DNA of 64,000 nucleotides. Source: an uncultured Porphyromonadaceae bacterium (GTDB lineage: Bacteria > Bacteroidota > Bacteroidia > Bacteroidales > Muribaculaceae). Under the pieces are notes generated by a model. It saw nothing but the letters and a program-made list of their open reading frames with translations. It searched no databases and was not told the origin of the DNA. This document shows, piece after piece, positions 1-8,743 of the stretch. The DNA is taken from the NCBI GenBank assembly GCA_900544305.1, contig UQUV01000004.1:58159-122158 (forward strand), given 5' to 3'. The translations under genes were made by a program, and so were the position numbers. Position 1 is the stretch's first letter. Each line of letters begins with the position of its first letter.

Positions 1-2735
1 TTATGGCTGTCTTTTCTGGATTTGCAGCTGTCGTTTCCGGTACGGTGACCGATAAAAACAGGGGAGAAGTCCTTCCGATGGCAACGGTCACGTTTACGGA
101 TGCTTCCGGAAAATATGTAGCTTCGACAGTGAGCGGTGCTGACGGCCGGTTTTCGTTTTCCGGCATCGCAGTCGGGGAGTATGTGGTGAAAGTCACTTAT
201 CTGGGTTACAAGGAATCTACCCGGTCGGTGCGTCTGAAAGGCGAAAAGGCTACCGTCAGCGTGGCATTGGTGGAGGATACGCACGTTCTTTCCGAACTGG
301 AAGTGAAAGGACGTGCCACCCGTGCCACTCAGAAAGGCGACAGTCTGGTCTACAATGCAGAAGCGTTTAAGGTGCTTCAGGGAAGTACGGCTGAGGATTT
401 GCTTTCAAAAATGCCGGGTATCGTGGTGGAAGGCGGAACCATTCAGGCGCAGGGTGAGGATGTGAAAAAGATTCTTGTCGACGGTAAGGAATTTTTTGAA
501 GGCGACGTAAATCTTGCCATCAAGAACCTGCCTTCCGACATTATTGCTAATATAGAAGTATTTGACAAAAAGAGCGATCAGACCGAGTTTACAGGTTTTG
601 ACGACGGCGAAGAAATCAAGACTATCAATATAGTGACAAAGAACGGTTTTTCGTCGGGATCTTTCGGCAATCTCTATGGCGGCTACGGTACGGACAACCG
701 CTACAAGGTGGGCGGAAATGTCAATTATTTTGATGGCGACCGCCGTATTTCCGTGTTGGGTATGAGTAACAACGTGAATAATCAGAACTTCTCGCAAGAG
801 GACCTTGCCGGTGTCATGTCGGCTTCGTCAAGCGGCCGTCGTGGCGGCAAGCGAGGCGGTGGTGGCGGAAATGGCGGTGGCGGCCGCGGTGGTTCGTCGG
901 CTTCCGACTTTATGGTCGGACAGTTGGGCGGTGTGGCTTCGACCAACGGTGCCGGCTTGAACTATGTGGACCAATGGGGCAAGATGAAGTTTACGGGAAG
1001 CTATTTCTTCAATCAAACGAAAAACGATTCCGAACAACAGGTGGAGCGTGAGTTTTTCGACTCGTCGCTGCCGGGCATGACATACGAAGAATTTACGCAG
1101 GCGCAAATGGAAAACTTCAACCACCGTTTTAATATAAGAATGGACTATCAGTTTGACAAGAACAATTCGCTGACCCTCCGTCCGAAACTCAGTTTGCAGG
1201 ACAATCATTCCTGGAACACGCTCGACGGAACCAATCTGCTGAACGGTGTGGCATCCGACCAGGTGACGAGCAACAGCACAAAGGATGCGTTTGCCTACAA
1301 TGCCGGACTTGACCTGACTTACCGCCACCGTTTCGGCAAAGAGGGGCGTACGCTGTCGGCTATGTTCGGCGGTACGTGGTCGAACAACAGCAGCGATACT
1401 TATACCGATTACTTGAACCGTCTTTACGACACACAGCAGGAGGACGGCTACAGTCAGTATAAAAAGGCGGCTGTGAAGCAGCAGAGCTATCGCGGAAATT
1501 TGATGTTTACGGAAAAACTTTGGGACAAATTCCAGTTGCAGACAAACTATAAGTTCTCGTATGCCGACAATTCTTCGGAAACGAAAACCTACAACAAGTC
1601 GACGGTGACCGACCTTTACGACCAGCTTGACGAGAGTATGTCGAATGTCTATCAGTCCGATTATCTGACACAGTCGGGCGGCATCGGAATCCGTTACCGC
1701 AACGGGGCGTTCAATGCCATGTTGGGCAGTGATTTCCAATGGGCAAATCTCATGGGCGACCAGGTGTATCCGCAACCCGAAAGCCTTGACCATCGTTATT
1801 TCTCCGTTTTGCCGTCGTTCAACGCACGCTATTCGTTGAACCGTTCGAATTCGTTCCATTTCCGCTATCGCAGCAGTTCTTCGGCTCCTTCGGTGAACGA
1901 TTTGCAGAGCGTCATCGACAATACGAATCCGTTGTATCTGTCGACTGGTAATCCGGAACTTGACCAGCAAATCAACCATTCGCTGAATCTTCGCTACATA
2001 TTGACTACAAAGTGGAGCCATACGCTGATTGTCATGGCAGGGGCTACGTTCCGTTCCGACTACATTGCCGACAGCACGTTTGTGGCAAAGGAGGACATTG
2101 TGCTTTCGCCGTCTGTTACGCTGAACAAGGGGGCGCAGTTTACAAAGCCTGTCAACCTTGACGGTTACTACAGTTTTCAGTCGATGCTGACCTATGGATT
2201 TACGCTCGACTTCCTTCGCAGTAACATTAACCTGAGCCTCGCGGCCAACTATGCGAATGCGCCGACCATATTCGACGGCACGCAGAGCTACACACGCGAA
2301 TTGAACTTAATCCCGAAGGTAATTGTTGGTAGTAATATCAGTGAGAATCTCGATTTTACGCTAAGCTATTCGGCAACGGTCAACAAAATGATGAGCACAG
2401 TGGACCAGACGACTGCGAGCGATTATATTTGTCATTCGGCATCGGCCAAGTTGGGATGGACTTTCTGGAAAGGCTTCACTTTCCGCAGCACTTTCAGCTA
2501 TATCGGCTACGACGGGCTGGAAATGGCCGACAGCGACTATTTCCTGTGGAATGCTTCGCTGGGCAAAAAGTTCCTGAAGAACAATGCCGCCGAACTGAAA
2601 ATCGAAGCATTCGACTTGCTGAAACAGAACCGCGCATTCTCTCATCGGGTAGGCAGCAACTATTATGAATATGTGAACGGCAATGTGCTGGAACCGTATT
2701 TCATGCTGACCTTTACCTATGATTTGCGCCTTTAA
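1..2735 (+). CDS. TonB-dependent receptor-like outer-membrane protein (5' partial)
   Basis: Large outer-membrane protein with a CarboxypepD-regulatory-like domain at the N end (about residues 10-95, beginning VVSGTVTDKNRGEVLP), a plug-like segment (about 110-210, with SKMPGIVVEGG and ILVDGKEFFEGD) and a long beta-barrel region ending in aromatic-rich strands (last residues FTYDLRL). The Gly-rich stretch around residues 275-300 is an extracellular-loop-like low-complexity insert. The first codons read like the second half of a signal peptide, and the frame is open to the window edge, so the true start lies upstream. This plan fits the outer_membrane_beta-barrel family of Bacteroidetes; the substrate cannot be told. 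A small exported protein follows 37 bp downstream and is probably co-transcribed. Confidence 0.85.
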   Translation, partial: MAVFSGFAAVVSGTVTDKNRGEVLPMATVTFTDASGKYVASTVSGADGRFSFSGIAVGEYVVKVTYLGYKESTRSVRLKGEKATVSVALVEDTHVLSELEVKGRATRATQKGDSLVYNAEAFKVLQGSTAEDLLSKMPGIVVEGGTIQAQGEDVKKILVDGKEFFEGDVNLAIKNLPSDIIANIEVFDKKSDQTEFTGFDDGEEIKTINIVTKNGFSSGSFGNLYGGYGTDNRYKVGGNVNYFDGDRRISVLGMSNNVNNQNFSQEDLAGVMSASSSGRRGGKRGGGGGNGGGGRGGSSASDFMVGQLGGVASTNGAGLNYVDQWGKMKFTGSYFFNQTKNDSEQQVEREFFDSSLPGMTYEEFTQAQMENFNHRFNIRMDYQFDKNNSLTLRPKLSLQDNHSWNTLDGTNLLNGVASDQVTSNSTKDAFAYNAGLDLTYRHRFGKEGRTLSAMFGGTWSNNSSDTYTDYLNRLYDTQQEDGYSQYKKAAVKQQSYRGNLMFTEKLWDKFQLQTNYKFSYADNSSETKTYNKSTVTDLYDQLDESMSNVYQSDYLTQSGGIGIRYRNGAFNAMLGSDFQWANLMGDQVYPQPESLDHRYFSVLPSFNARYSLNRSNSFHFRYRSSSSAPSVNDLQSVIDNTNPLYLSTGNPELDQQINHSLNLRYILTTKWSHTLIVMAGATFRSDYIADSTFVAKEDIVLSPSVTLNKGAQFTKPVNLDGYYSFQSMLTYGFTLDFLRSNINLSLAANYANAPTIFDGTQSYTRELNLIPKVIVGSNISENLDFTLSYSATVNKMMSTVDQTTASDYICHSASAKLGWTFWKGFTFRSTFSYIGYDGLEMADSDYFLWNASLGKKFLKNNAAELKIEAFDLLKQNRAFSHRVGSNYYEYVNGNVLEPYFMLTFTYDLRL

Positions 2736-2772
2736 AAAGAAACATTAATTATTTAAAAATAATTTGGTTGTT

Positions 2773-3114
2773 ATGAAGAAACTATTGATTATGGCTGTCG
2801 TGGCAATTTTGTTTGTGGGGACAGCATCGGCACAGCGCCGAGGTGGCAACCGTCAGCCGATGACGGTGAAAGAACGGGTAGAAATGCTCGACAAGGTGTT
2901 GAACCTGACTGACGATCAGGAAAAGAAAGTGACGGAACTTTATGAAGCGGTTGAGGCAAAGAACCTGCGTGGAACAGAACGTCGCAACGAAATGCAAAGT
3001 GTCCGAGAAGAAGTGAAAAAACTGTTGACAGAAGAGCAGCAGAAACTGTTTGACGACTACTGCAACAACTGCCGCACTGACTGCAACAGACCCCGTCGCG
3101 GTTGCTGCCGCTAA
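2773..3114 (+). CDS. Small exported Spy/CpxP-like protein
   Basis: About 113 residues. A signal peptide (MKKLLIMAVVAILFVGTASA) is followed by a charged helical region with the LTDDQEKKV and LLTEEQQKLFDDY motifs seen in the LTxxQ periplasmic Spy/CpxP group and its Bacteroidetes relatives, which bind unfolded protein or metals. The tail is rich in Cys and Arg (CNNCRTDCNRPRRGCCR), an unusual metal- or disulfide-type ending. The ATG at 2773 is preferred over an in-frame TTG at 2764 because it starts the signal peptide directly. It follows the outer-membrane receptor closely, so a folding or envelope-stress role for that receptor is possible but only inferred. Confidence 0.7.
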   Translation: MKKLLIMAVVAILFVGTASAQRRGGNRQPMTVKERVEMLDKVLNLTDDQEKKVTELYEAVEAKNLRGTERRNEMQSVREEVKKLLTEEQQKLFDDYCNNCRTDCNRPRRGCCR

Positions 3115-3150
3115 AGAATGGTTGGATTTGTGTTAAATCTGTTATAACAG

Positions 3151-3181
3151 AAAAGGGAAAAAGCCGAGCTTTTTCCCTTTT
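3151..3181. terminator. Bidirectional terminator between convergent genes
   Basis: A perfect 14-bp inverted repeat (3151-3164 and 3168-3181) with a 3-nt loop. The A-rich arm and T-rich arm give a U-tract in both directions. It sits between the Spy-like gene and efp, which are convergent, and can end both transcripts. Confidence 0.85.
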
Positions 3182-3211
3182 CCGTTTATTGTGAAAATAA
3201 TTGGAGTCCGA

Positions 3212-3775
3212 TTATTTTACACGGCCAACGTAAGAACCGTCGCGAGTGTCAACTTCGATGATTTCGCCAGTTTCGATGAACAACGGAACACGAACAGTTG
3301 CACCTGTTTCAACAGTAGCCGGTTTCAAAGTGTTTGTAGCTGTATCGCCCTTCAAGCCCGGTTCAGTGTATGTGATTTGAACCTTAGTCTTTTGCGGCAT
3401 TTCAGCGTAAAGTACAGTTTCAGTAGAAGCGTCAGATACAACTTCAACGATGTCGCCTTCTTTCATGAATTCCACACCTGTAATCATGTCTTTGTGGATA
3501 GGAATTTGTTCGAAAGTTTCCTGGTTCATGAAGATGAAGTCGCCGGCATCTTCATAAAGATATTGGTACGGGCGGCGTTCTACGCGTACGTCTTCGAGCT
3601 TTTCGCCGATGTTGAAACGACGTTCCAAAACGTATCCGTCAACAACGTCTTTCAATTTAGTACGCATGAATGTGTTACCTTTACCCGGTTTTACATGAAG
3701 AAATTCGATTACGAAATACAATTTGCCATCCATGCGGATGCAAGTTCCGTTCTTAATGTCTTGAGCGTTAATCAT
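3212..3775 (-). CDS. efp: Translation elongation factor P
   Basis: 187 residues, the usual EF-P length. It relieves ribosomes stalled on polyproline stretches. The KOW-like N domain carries the loop VKPGKGNTF with the lysine at the modification position (about residue 32); domains II and III follow, ending in the typical ETGEIIEVDTRDGSYVGRVK. No modification enzyme (epmA/epmB, ymfI) is seen nearby. The gene stands alone, convergent with the receptor operon, and has its own -7 box upstream. Identification is secure. Confidence 0.96.
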   Translation of the reverse strand: MINAQDIKNGTCIRMDGKLYFVIEFLHVKPGKGNTFMRTKLKDVVDGYVLERRFNIGEKLEDVRVERRPYQYLYEDAGDFIFMNQETFEQIPIHKDMITGVEFMKEGDIVEVVSDASTETVLYAEMPQKTKVQITYTEPGLKGDTATNTLKPATVETGATVRVPLFIETGEIIEVDTRDGSYVGRVK

Positions 3776-3832
3776 ACAGTTTTTTGTATATAAAAGTTTA
3801 GATTATAATCGTGTTTTGTCGAATGACGGTTG

Positions 3833-3840
3833 CAAAGTTA
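3833..3840 (-). promoter_or_regulatory. -7 box of the efp promoter
   Basis: Reads TAACTTTG on the minus strand, matching the Bacteroidetes -7 consensus TAnnTTTG, about 57 bp before the efp start. No clear TTTG is found 19-21 bp further upstream, so the assignment rests on one box. Confidence 0.5.
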
Positions 3841-3955
3841 TTATTTTTTCTTGATATGTAAGGAATTATTTGATGAAATTTGAAAAACCGTCAGCGGATT
3901 GGTTGGATTTGAATGTCATTTTTGCTAAATTCGCCATCATAAATTTTGTGAAACT

Positions 3956-4792
3956 ATGCGAAGAATTTTTACTATATGTGCTTTGTCGCTGGCCTCTTTT
4001 TTAGGAGTGTCGGCGCAGACTCCCGCCGATTCGGCGATGATTGCCGATGCCGGTTGGAAACAGACTGTTGTGGCTAACGGCGTTATTGCGCAGGAAGCGT
4101 CATTTTCCTCTCTCTATGGTGTGCCGCAGCATATTGTGATAGTGCGGGTTTTGCCTGATTACGGTATGTTGGAGGTGGTTCGTCACAATTCGTTTGAACG
4201 GACAAGCGAGGTGGCCGTGCGTGAAGGTGCAGATGCGGCTATCAACGGGTCGTTTTTCGACGGTAAGGCGCGTTCGGTGTGCTTTTTCCAGAAGGATGGA
4301 ACGGTGATTGACGTGTCGCAGGAAGATGTACTGAAGAATCTTGCCAACGGAGCGGTGGAGATTGACGGCGGCAAGTTGGCTATTATCCGCTGGAGCAAGG
4401 ATATTGAGCAGAATTATGGCAAAAAGGAGCGGGATCTACTGGCTTCAGGGCCGCTGCTGGTGTTCGACGGTGCGGACTGCGACATGACACATTGTAACAA
4501 GAAATTCTACGAAACGCGTCATCCACGCAGTGTGGTGGCTGAAATGAAGAATGGCGAAATTTGGCTGATAGCCATCGACGGCCGTGCAAAAGGCAATGCC
4601 GAGGGCATGAGCCTGCCGCAGTTGCAGCATTTTGTGCGCGTGTTGGGGGCTGACGATGCATTGAATTTCGACGGTGGTGGCTCGACGACGCTTTGGACTA
4701 TGCCTTGCGGAGTGATGAACTGTCCGACAGACAACCGAAAGTTTGACCACGAAGGAGAACGGCGTGTGGCTAATTCATTGTTGGTCCGTTAA
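3956..4792 (+). CDS. Secreted phosphodiester glycosidase family protein (NAGPA-like)
   Basis: 278 residues with a signal peptide (cleavage near GVSAQ). The body carries the hallmarks of the phosphodiester glycosidase/NAGPA domain (PF09992): AAINGSFFDG around residue 95, a central LLASGPLLVF segment, and the C-terminal glycine motif NFDGGGSTTLW. Family members remove a sugar from phosphodiester-linked glycans, or are exopolysaccharide-related; the substrate here is unknown. It is followed 12 bp later by a lipoprotein and then a clostripain-like lipoprotein, all on the same strand, suggesting an operon of exported proteins. Confidence 0.82.
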   Translation: MRRIFTICALSLASFLGVSAQTPADSAMIADAGWKQTVVANGVIAQEASFSSLYGVPQHIVIVRVLPDYGMLEVVRHNSFERTSEVAVREGADAAINGSFFDGKARSVCFFQKDGTVIDVSQEDVLKNLANGAVEIDGGKLAIIRWSKDIEQNYGKKERDLLASGPLLVFDGADCDMTHCNKKFYETRHPRSVVAEMKNGEIWLIAIDGRAKGNAEGMSLPQLQHFVRVLGADDALNFDGGGSTTLWTMPCGVMNCPTDNRKFDHEGERRVANSLLVR

Positions 4793-4804
4793 AATTGATA
4801 GAAT

Positions 4805-5335
4805 ATGAGAAATCTGTTATTTGTATTCATGGCAACCGTACTGCTGTTTTCTTGCAGTGGCGGGAAGCAGGGAGAACAGCATGTGGATGACTTTATCTCT
4901 GGTGTCTATTATGAAATACTTGACGAAATGCACCGTGGCGGCGATGCTGCGAAACTGCTTGAGCGGGCTGATTCCTGTTTGGGAGTGCTACGTTCCGATA
5001 CTTCAGCCTTTTTTATCGGCTTGCAGGGTGTGAAAGGTCATCTTCATCAAATGCAGAAGGATACGGTTGGAGCACGTGCAGATTTTGAAAATGCATTGGC
5101 TGCGATTGACCGCCGGTTGGCAACGGTGGAAAGGGTGAGCCTTGACGATGCCTTGAACCGTGCCTACATGTTGTGTATGCTCGACCGTAAGGAAGAGGCT
5201 TTGCGCTATATTGACAGCTTGAAGTTTACGGCCAACGAATTGCTGATGTTGGGCGGACAGTTGTCGCCTCATGATGTGATTGAAATGTTCGGTGCCGAAC
5301 CGGCGGAACCCGATACGGCACAGGTGGAATTATAA
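4805..5335 (+). CDS. Lipoprotein of unknown function, TPR-like
   Basis: 176 residues. A lipoprotein signal (LLFSCSGG) puts the mature protein at the envelope. The rest is helical, and two stretches (roughly 60-100, DTVGARADFENALAAIDRRL; and 110-140, NRAYMLCMLDRKEEALRYI) look like tetratricopeptide-type helix pairs. I do not recognise a named family. It lies 12 bp after the glycosidase-like gene and 12 bp before the C11 peptidase gene, so it is very likely co-expressed with them. Confidence 0.65.
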   Translation: MRNLLFVFMATVLLFSCSGGKQGEQHVDDFISGVYYEILDEMHRGGDAAKLLERADSCLGVLRSDTSAFFIGLQGVKGHLHQMQKDTVGARADFENALAAIDRRLATVERVSLDDALNRAYMLCMLDRKEEALRYIDSLKFTANELLMLGGQLSPHDVIEMFGAEPAEPDTAQVEL

Positions 5336-5347
5336 AACGGAAGACAA

Positions 5348-6541
5348 ATGATTATGCAGAAGTTGGGAAAGTTTTTTTACAGAATATCGGCCATCGTGAT
5401 GCTGGTTGTGGTGGTGATGACATCTGTTTCTTGTCGCAACCACGACGAGCCGGAAAAAGGGGAGAACGAACGTACGTTGTTTATGTATTTTCCCTGGTCA
5501 GTCGACTTGACGTCGTTTTTCTATCAGAATGTGAACGACATGAAGAAGGCGATTGTCAATGCAGGGTTGAACAAGCAGCGTGTGGTGGTTTATTTTGCCA
5601 CTTCGGGAACGGAGGCAGAAATGTATGAGTTGAAATACGAAAAGGGAAAATGCGTGCAGCAGACACTGAAAACTTATAGCGGTAACGACGTGACGACTCC
5701 GGAAGGCGTGGCGGAAGTGCTGAACGACATGAAGGCTTTCGCTCCGGCAAAAAGATATGCCATGACAATCGGTTGTCACGGTATGGGTTGGCTGCCGGTT
5801 GATAAGGACGAACTGCGCCGGAAATCCGGATTGAAATATCACTGGGAAACGCCCGGCGTGCCGTTGACACGCTATTTCGGTGCAGGGGCAGATAAGGACT
5901 ATCAGACAGAAATAACCGATTTTGCAGAAGGATTGAAAATGGCAGGGCTTAAAATGGACTATATCCTATTTGACGACTGCTATATGTCGTCCATCGAAGT
6001 GGCTTATGATTTGCGTGAAGTGACGGACTATCTTGTAGGGTCGACCTGCGAAATCATGGCATACGGGATGCCGTATGAAAAGATTGGCCCGTATTTGCTG
6101 GGTGAGCCGGATTTGAAGGCCGTTTGCGATGAATTCTATAAATTTTATTCCAATTACTCAACGCCTTGCGGAACATTAGCAGTAACCGATTGCAGCCAGG
6201 TGGAAAATTTAGCACAGGTGATGAAAGAGATTAATTCTCAATTTACGTTCGACGATTCGCTGATTGATGATGTGCAGCGTCTGGACGGCTATCGGCCTTC
6301 ATTGTTCCTCGATTTTGGCGATTATGTGGACCACTTGTGTACTGACGAAGCATTGTTGAGCCGTTTTCATCAGCAGCTTGACCGCACGGTGATACACAAA
6401 GTGCATACGGAACAATATTATTCCATGTCGATGGGCTTCGTCACTATCCGTACCTTCTCAGGCATAACCGTTTCCGACCCGAGTCAGCACCGCTGGGCAG
6501 CAAAGAAAACAGAAACTGCGTGGTATAAGGCAACGCATTGA
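5348..6541 (+). CDS. Clostripain-like cysteine peptidase (C11), lipoprotein
   Basis: 397 residues, lipoprotein signal with lipobox near TSVSC. The C11/clostripain fold is indicated by the catalytic His motif IGCHGMGW (about residue 143) and the catalytic Cys motif YILFDDCYMSS (about 214) followed by YLVGSTCEIMAYGMPY. C11 peptidases usually cleave after Arg or Lys and self-process. Bacteroidales encode many such surface-anchored members. It closes a three-gene group of exported proteins. A second possible start (ATG at 5354) would shorten the signal by two residues. Confidence 0.88.
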   Translation: MIMQKLGKFFYRISAIVMLVVVVMTSVSCRNHDEPEKGENERTLFMYFPWSVDLTSFFYQNVNDMKKAIVNAGLNKQRVVVYFATSGTEAEMYELKYEKGKCVQQTLKTYSGNDVTTPEGVAEVLNDMKAFAPAKRYAMTIGCHGMGWLPVDKDELRRKSGLKYHWETPGVPLTRYFGAGADKDYQTEITDFAEGLKMAGLKMDYILFDDCYMSSIEVAYDLREVTDYLVGSTCEIMAYGMPYEKIGPYLLGEPDLKAVCDEFYKFYSNYSTPCGTLAVTDCSQVENLAQVMKEINSQFTFDDSLIDDVQRLDGYRPSLFLDFGDYVDHLCTDEALLSRFHQQLDRTVIHKVHTEQYYSMSMGFVTIRTFSGITVSDPSQHRWAAKKTETAWYKATH

Positions 6542-6642
6542 TTGGGGTTTACAGGTTTGGGCGATTGTGTTTAGGTTGTCCATTAGGGATTTGTGGTTTG
6601 TAAAATCTGATTTTGTAAATAGCAAATTGCAGAATAATACTC

Positions 6643-6684
6643 AGTAAACCGTAAACTGTAAACTGTAAACTGTAAACCGTAAAC
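6643..6684. repeat. Heptamer array NGTAAAC, 6 units
   Basis: Six head-to-tail 7-bp units of the form NGTAAAC (first base A, C, T, T, T, C). The array abuts the stop codon of the corrinoid adenosyltransferase gene on the other strand. The same unit forms arrays at 13310-13411 and 19972-20013. It lies between convergent genes (C11 peptidase and cobO). Confidence 0.9.
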
Positions 6685-7221
6685 CTAATGGTCAATCCCG
6701 TCGCGGGAGAGAACGCCTTGGGTATAATAGTGCTTCACTTCCTGCATGTCGGTGACAAGGTCGGCAAGGTCGATGAGCGACTGTGGGGTTTTGCGGCCGG
6801 TGATGACCACTTCCACATTTTCCGCGCGTTCATGGAGGGCGGAAATTACTTCTTCTTCCGTCAGCAGATGAAAGTGGAGGGCAATGCACAGTTCGTCGAG
6901 GATGACGACATCGAATTTGCCTTCCTTCATGATAGTATTGCAGCGGGCAAGAGCTTCGCGCGCCATGTCGATGTCCGTCTGCTCCGGCTCTTTTTCAATA
7001 AAGCAGCCGCGGCCAAGCTGTTCTATCTTGATTTTTCCAAATGATTCGTCGGCAGCGGCAAACAGTTGCTCGATGCGTGTCTCGTTGTATTTCATAGATT
7101 TGACAAACTGTCCGACATAGACCGATTTTCCGGCACACAGGGCGCGTACGGCAAGTCCGAATGCCGCCGTCGTTTTGCCCTTACCGTTGCCGGTGTATAT
7201 ATGCAAATATCCTTTTTCCAT
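6685..7221 (-). CDS. cobO: Cob(I)yrinic acid a,c-diamide adenosyltransferase
   Basis: 178 residues, standard for the CobO/BtuR/CobP family, which transfers the adenosyl group of ATP to cobalt(I) corrinoids. The P-loop is GNGKGKTTAAFG near the N end. FDVVILDELCIAL (Walker-B-like) and VVITGRKTPQSLIDLADLVTDM complete the family pattern. No other cobalamin genes are in the window, so it may serve salvage of imported corrinoids. It is convergent with the C11 peptidase gene and followed by the heptamer array. Confidence 0.93.
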   Translation of the reverse strand: MEKGYLHIYTGNGKGKTTAAFGLAVRALCAGKSVYVGQFVKSMKYNETRIEQLFAAADESFGKIKIEQLGRGCFIEKEPEQTDIDMAREALARCNTIMKEGKFDVVILDELCIALHFHLLTEEEVISALHERAENVEVVITGRKTPQSLIDLADLVTDMQEVKHYYTQGVLSRDGIDH

Positions 7222-7605
7222 AAGATAGCTAAATGTTGGGATAAAGATACGGCATTAAATCCAAACCGACGGAACAGAAAAGGGCAGAAAGGCTCCGACA
7301 ATTCTTAAATTAAATAAAAAAATGGAGCGAATATTTGTTATTGCTCTGCAACTATTGTACTTTTACAACGTAAATAAAAAGGGCTGAATTTTCGGTATTG
7401 GATTGATTCGTAAAAGAAAGACAGCTAAAGGCGCCGGGTTGGTTGCTATTACTCTACAAAACATTGATCATTTGCCCTTGCGCCGATTATGCGGCTTTTG
7501 GCACAATAGATCTGTTTTTTGAATGGTTTGTATCCTTCTTTTATGGTGATTTCAGCTACTTTTGTAAACATTATTGTACCAAACTAAAACCTAACTTAAA
7601 AAACT
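7222..7605. other. Divergent intergenic region cobO-galK
   Basis: 384 bp without a convincing gene. It must hold the divergent promoters of cobO and of the galactose operon. The only clear signal is the galK -7 box. I see no riboswitch-like fold that I can name. Confidence 0.5.
7557..7564 (+). promoter_or_regulatory. -7 box of the galK operon promoter
   Basis: TACTTTTG matches TAnnTTTG exactly, 41 bp before the galK start. A TTTG at 7527-7530 is 26 bp upstream, longer than the usual 19-21 bp, so the -33 element is uncertain and the promoter may need an activator. Confidence 0.55.
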
Positions 7606-8739
7606 ATGGAAGCTAAAATTCGTGAACAATTCGCTGCGCGTTTTGGAGAAAAAGGGACTCTTTATGCATCAGCCGGACGTATTAACTTGATTGGTGAACA
7701 TACAGACTATAATGGCGGTTTCGTGTTCCCGGGTGCTATCGATAAATGCATCATGGCAGAAATCCGTCCGAACGGCACAGACAAGGTGCGTGTTTATTCA
7801 ATCGACATTGACGAATATGTAGAATTCGGTTTGCGTGAAGAAGACGCTCCGACTCAGCAATGGGCCCGCTATATTTTCGGTATTTGCCGCGAAATTCAAA
7901 AACGTGGCGGTGTAGTGAAAGGTTTTGACACTGTGTTTGCAGGCAACGTGCCTCTCGGTGCCGGTCTTTCTTCTTCTGCCGCTTTGGAATCTTGCTTTGC
8001 TTTTGCGCTCAACGATTTGTTCAACGACAATAAGATTGACAAATTCGAACTGGCTCGTATCGGTCAGTCGACAGAACATAACTATTGCGGCGTGAACTGC
8101 GGTATCATGGACCAGTTCGCATCTGTATTCGGCAAGAAAAACTGCCTGATGCGCCTCGACTGCCGTTCAATGGAATTCGAATATTTCCCGTTCGAAGCCA
8201 AGGGCTACAAACTCGTGTTGGTTGACTCTGTGGTTAAGCATGAGCTGGTTGACTCTCCTTACAACAAACGCCGTGAATCATGCGAACGCGTTGCCAAGAC
8301 TTTGGGCGTGGAAACTCTCCGCGATGCAGAAATGGCAGACCTTGAAGCCAAGAAGGCTGAAATCTCGGAAGAGGACTACAAGCGCGCCGTTTATGTAATC
8401 GGCGAAAAACAACGTGTGCTCGACGTTTGCGACGCTTTGCAGAAAGGCGACTTCGAAACAGTGGGCAAACGCATGTATGAAACTCACGAAGGTATGTCAA
8501 AACTCTACGAAGTAAGCTGCGTGGAACTCGACTACTTGAACGATATTGCCAAGGAATGTGGCGTGACTGGTTCACGTATCATGGGTGGCGGCTTTGGTGG
8601 CTGTACTATCAACTTGGTGAAAGACGAACTTTACGATAAATTCATTGCTACCGCTAAAGAAAAATTCGCTGCAAAATATGGTCATGAACCGAAGATTTAT
8701 GATGTAGTGATTTCTGACGGTGCTCACAGAATCGGATAG
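7606..8739 (+). CDS. galK: Galactokinase
   Basis: 377 residues. It phosphorylates galactose to galactose-1-phosphate, the first step after mutarotation. The GHMP-kinase signatures are all present: GRINLIGEHTDYNGGFVFP (residues about 24-42), the ATP-binding loop NVPLGAGLSSSAALE (about 118-132), and the C-terminal GSRIMGGGFGGCTI. First gene of a three-gene operon with galM and a sugar nucleotidyltransferase, separated from galM by 4 bp. No galT or galE is adjacent. Confidence 0.96.
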   Translation: MEAKIREQFAARFGEKGTLYASAGRINLIGEHTDYNGGFVFPGAIDKCIMAEIRPNGTDKVRVYSIDIDEYVEFGLREEDAPTQQWARYIFGICREIQKRGGVVKGFDTVFAGNVPLGAGLSSSAALESCFAFALNDLFNDNKIDKFELARIGQSTEHNYCGVNCGIMDQFASVFGKKNCLMRLDCRSMEFEYFPFEAKGYKLVLVDSVVKHELVDSPYNKRRESCERVAKTLGVETLRDAEMADLEAKKAEISEEDYKRAVYVIGEKQRVLDVCDALQKGDFETVGKRMYETHEGMSKLYEVSCVELDYLNDIAKECGVTGSRIMGGGFGGCTINLVKDELYDKFIATAKEKFAAKYGHEPKIYDVVISDGAHRIG

Positions 8740-8743
8740 TCGT

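Noticed and set aside
828..2021. 397-codon antisense frame in the outer-membrane receptor gene
   Set aside because: Shadow of the receptor frame, no family motif, no ribosome-binding site.
7321..7386. 21-codon ORF (MERIFVIALQ...) upstream of galK
   Set aside because: No ribosome-binding site, no recognisable peptide and unrelated to the promoter signals.
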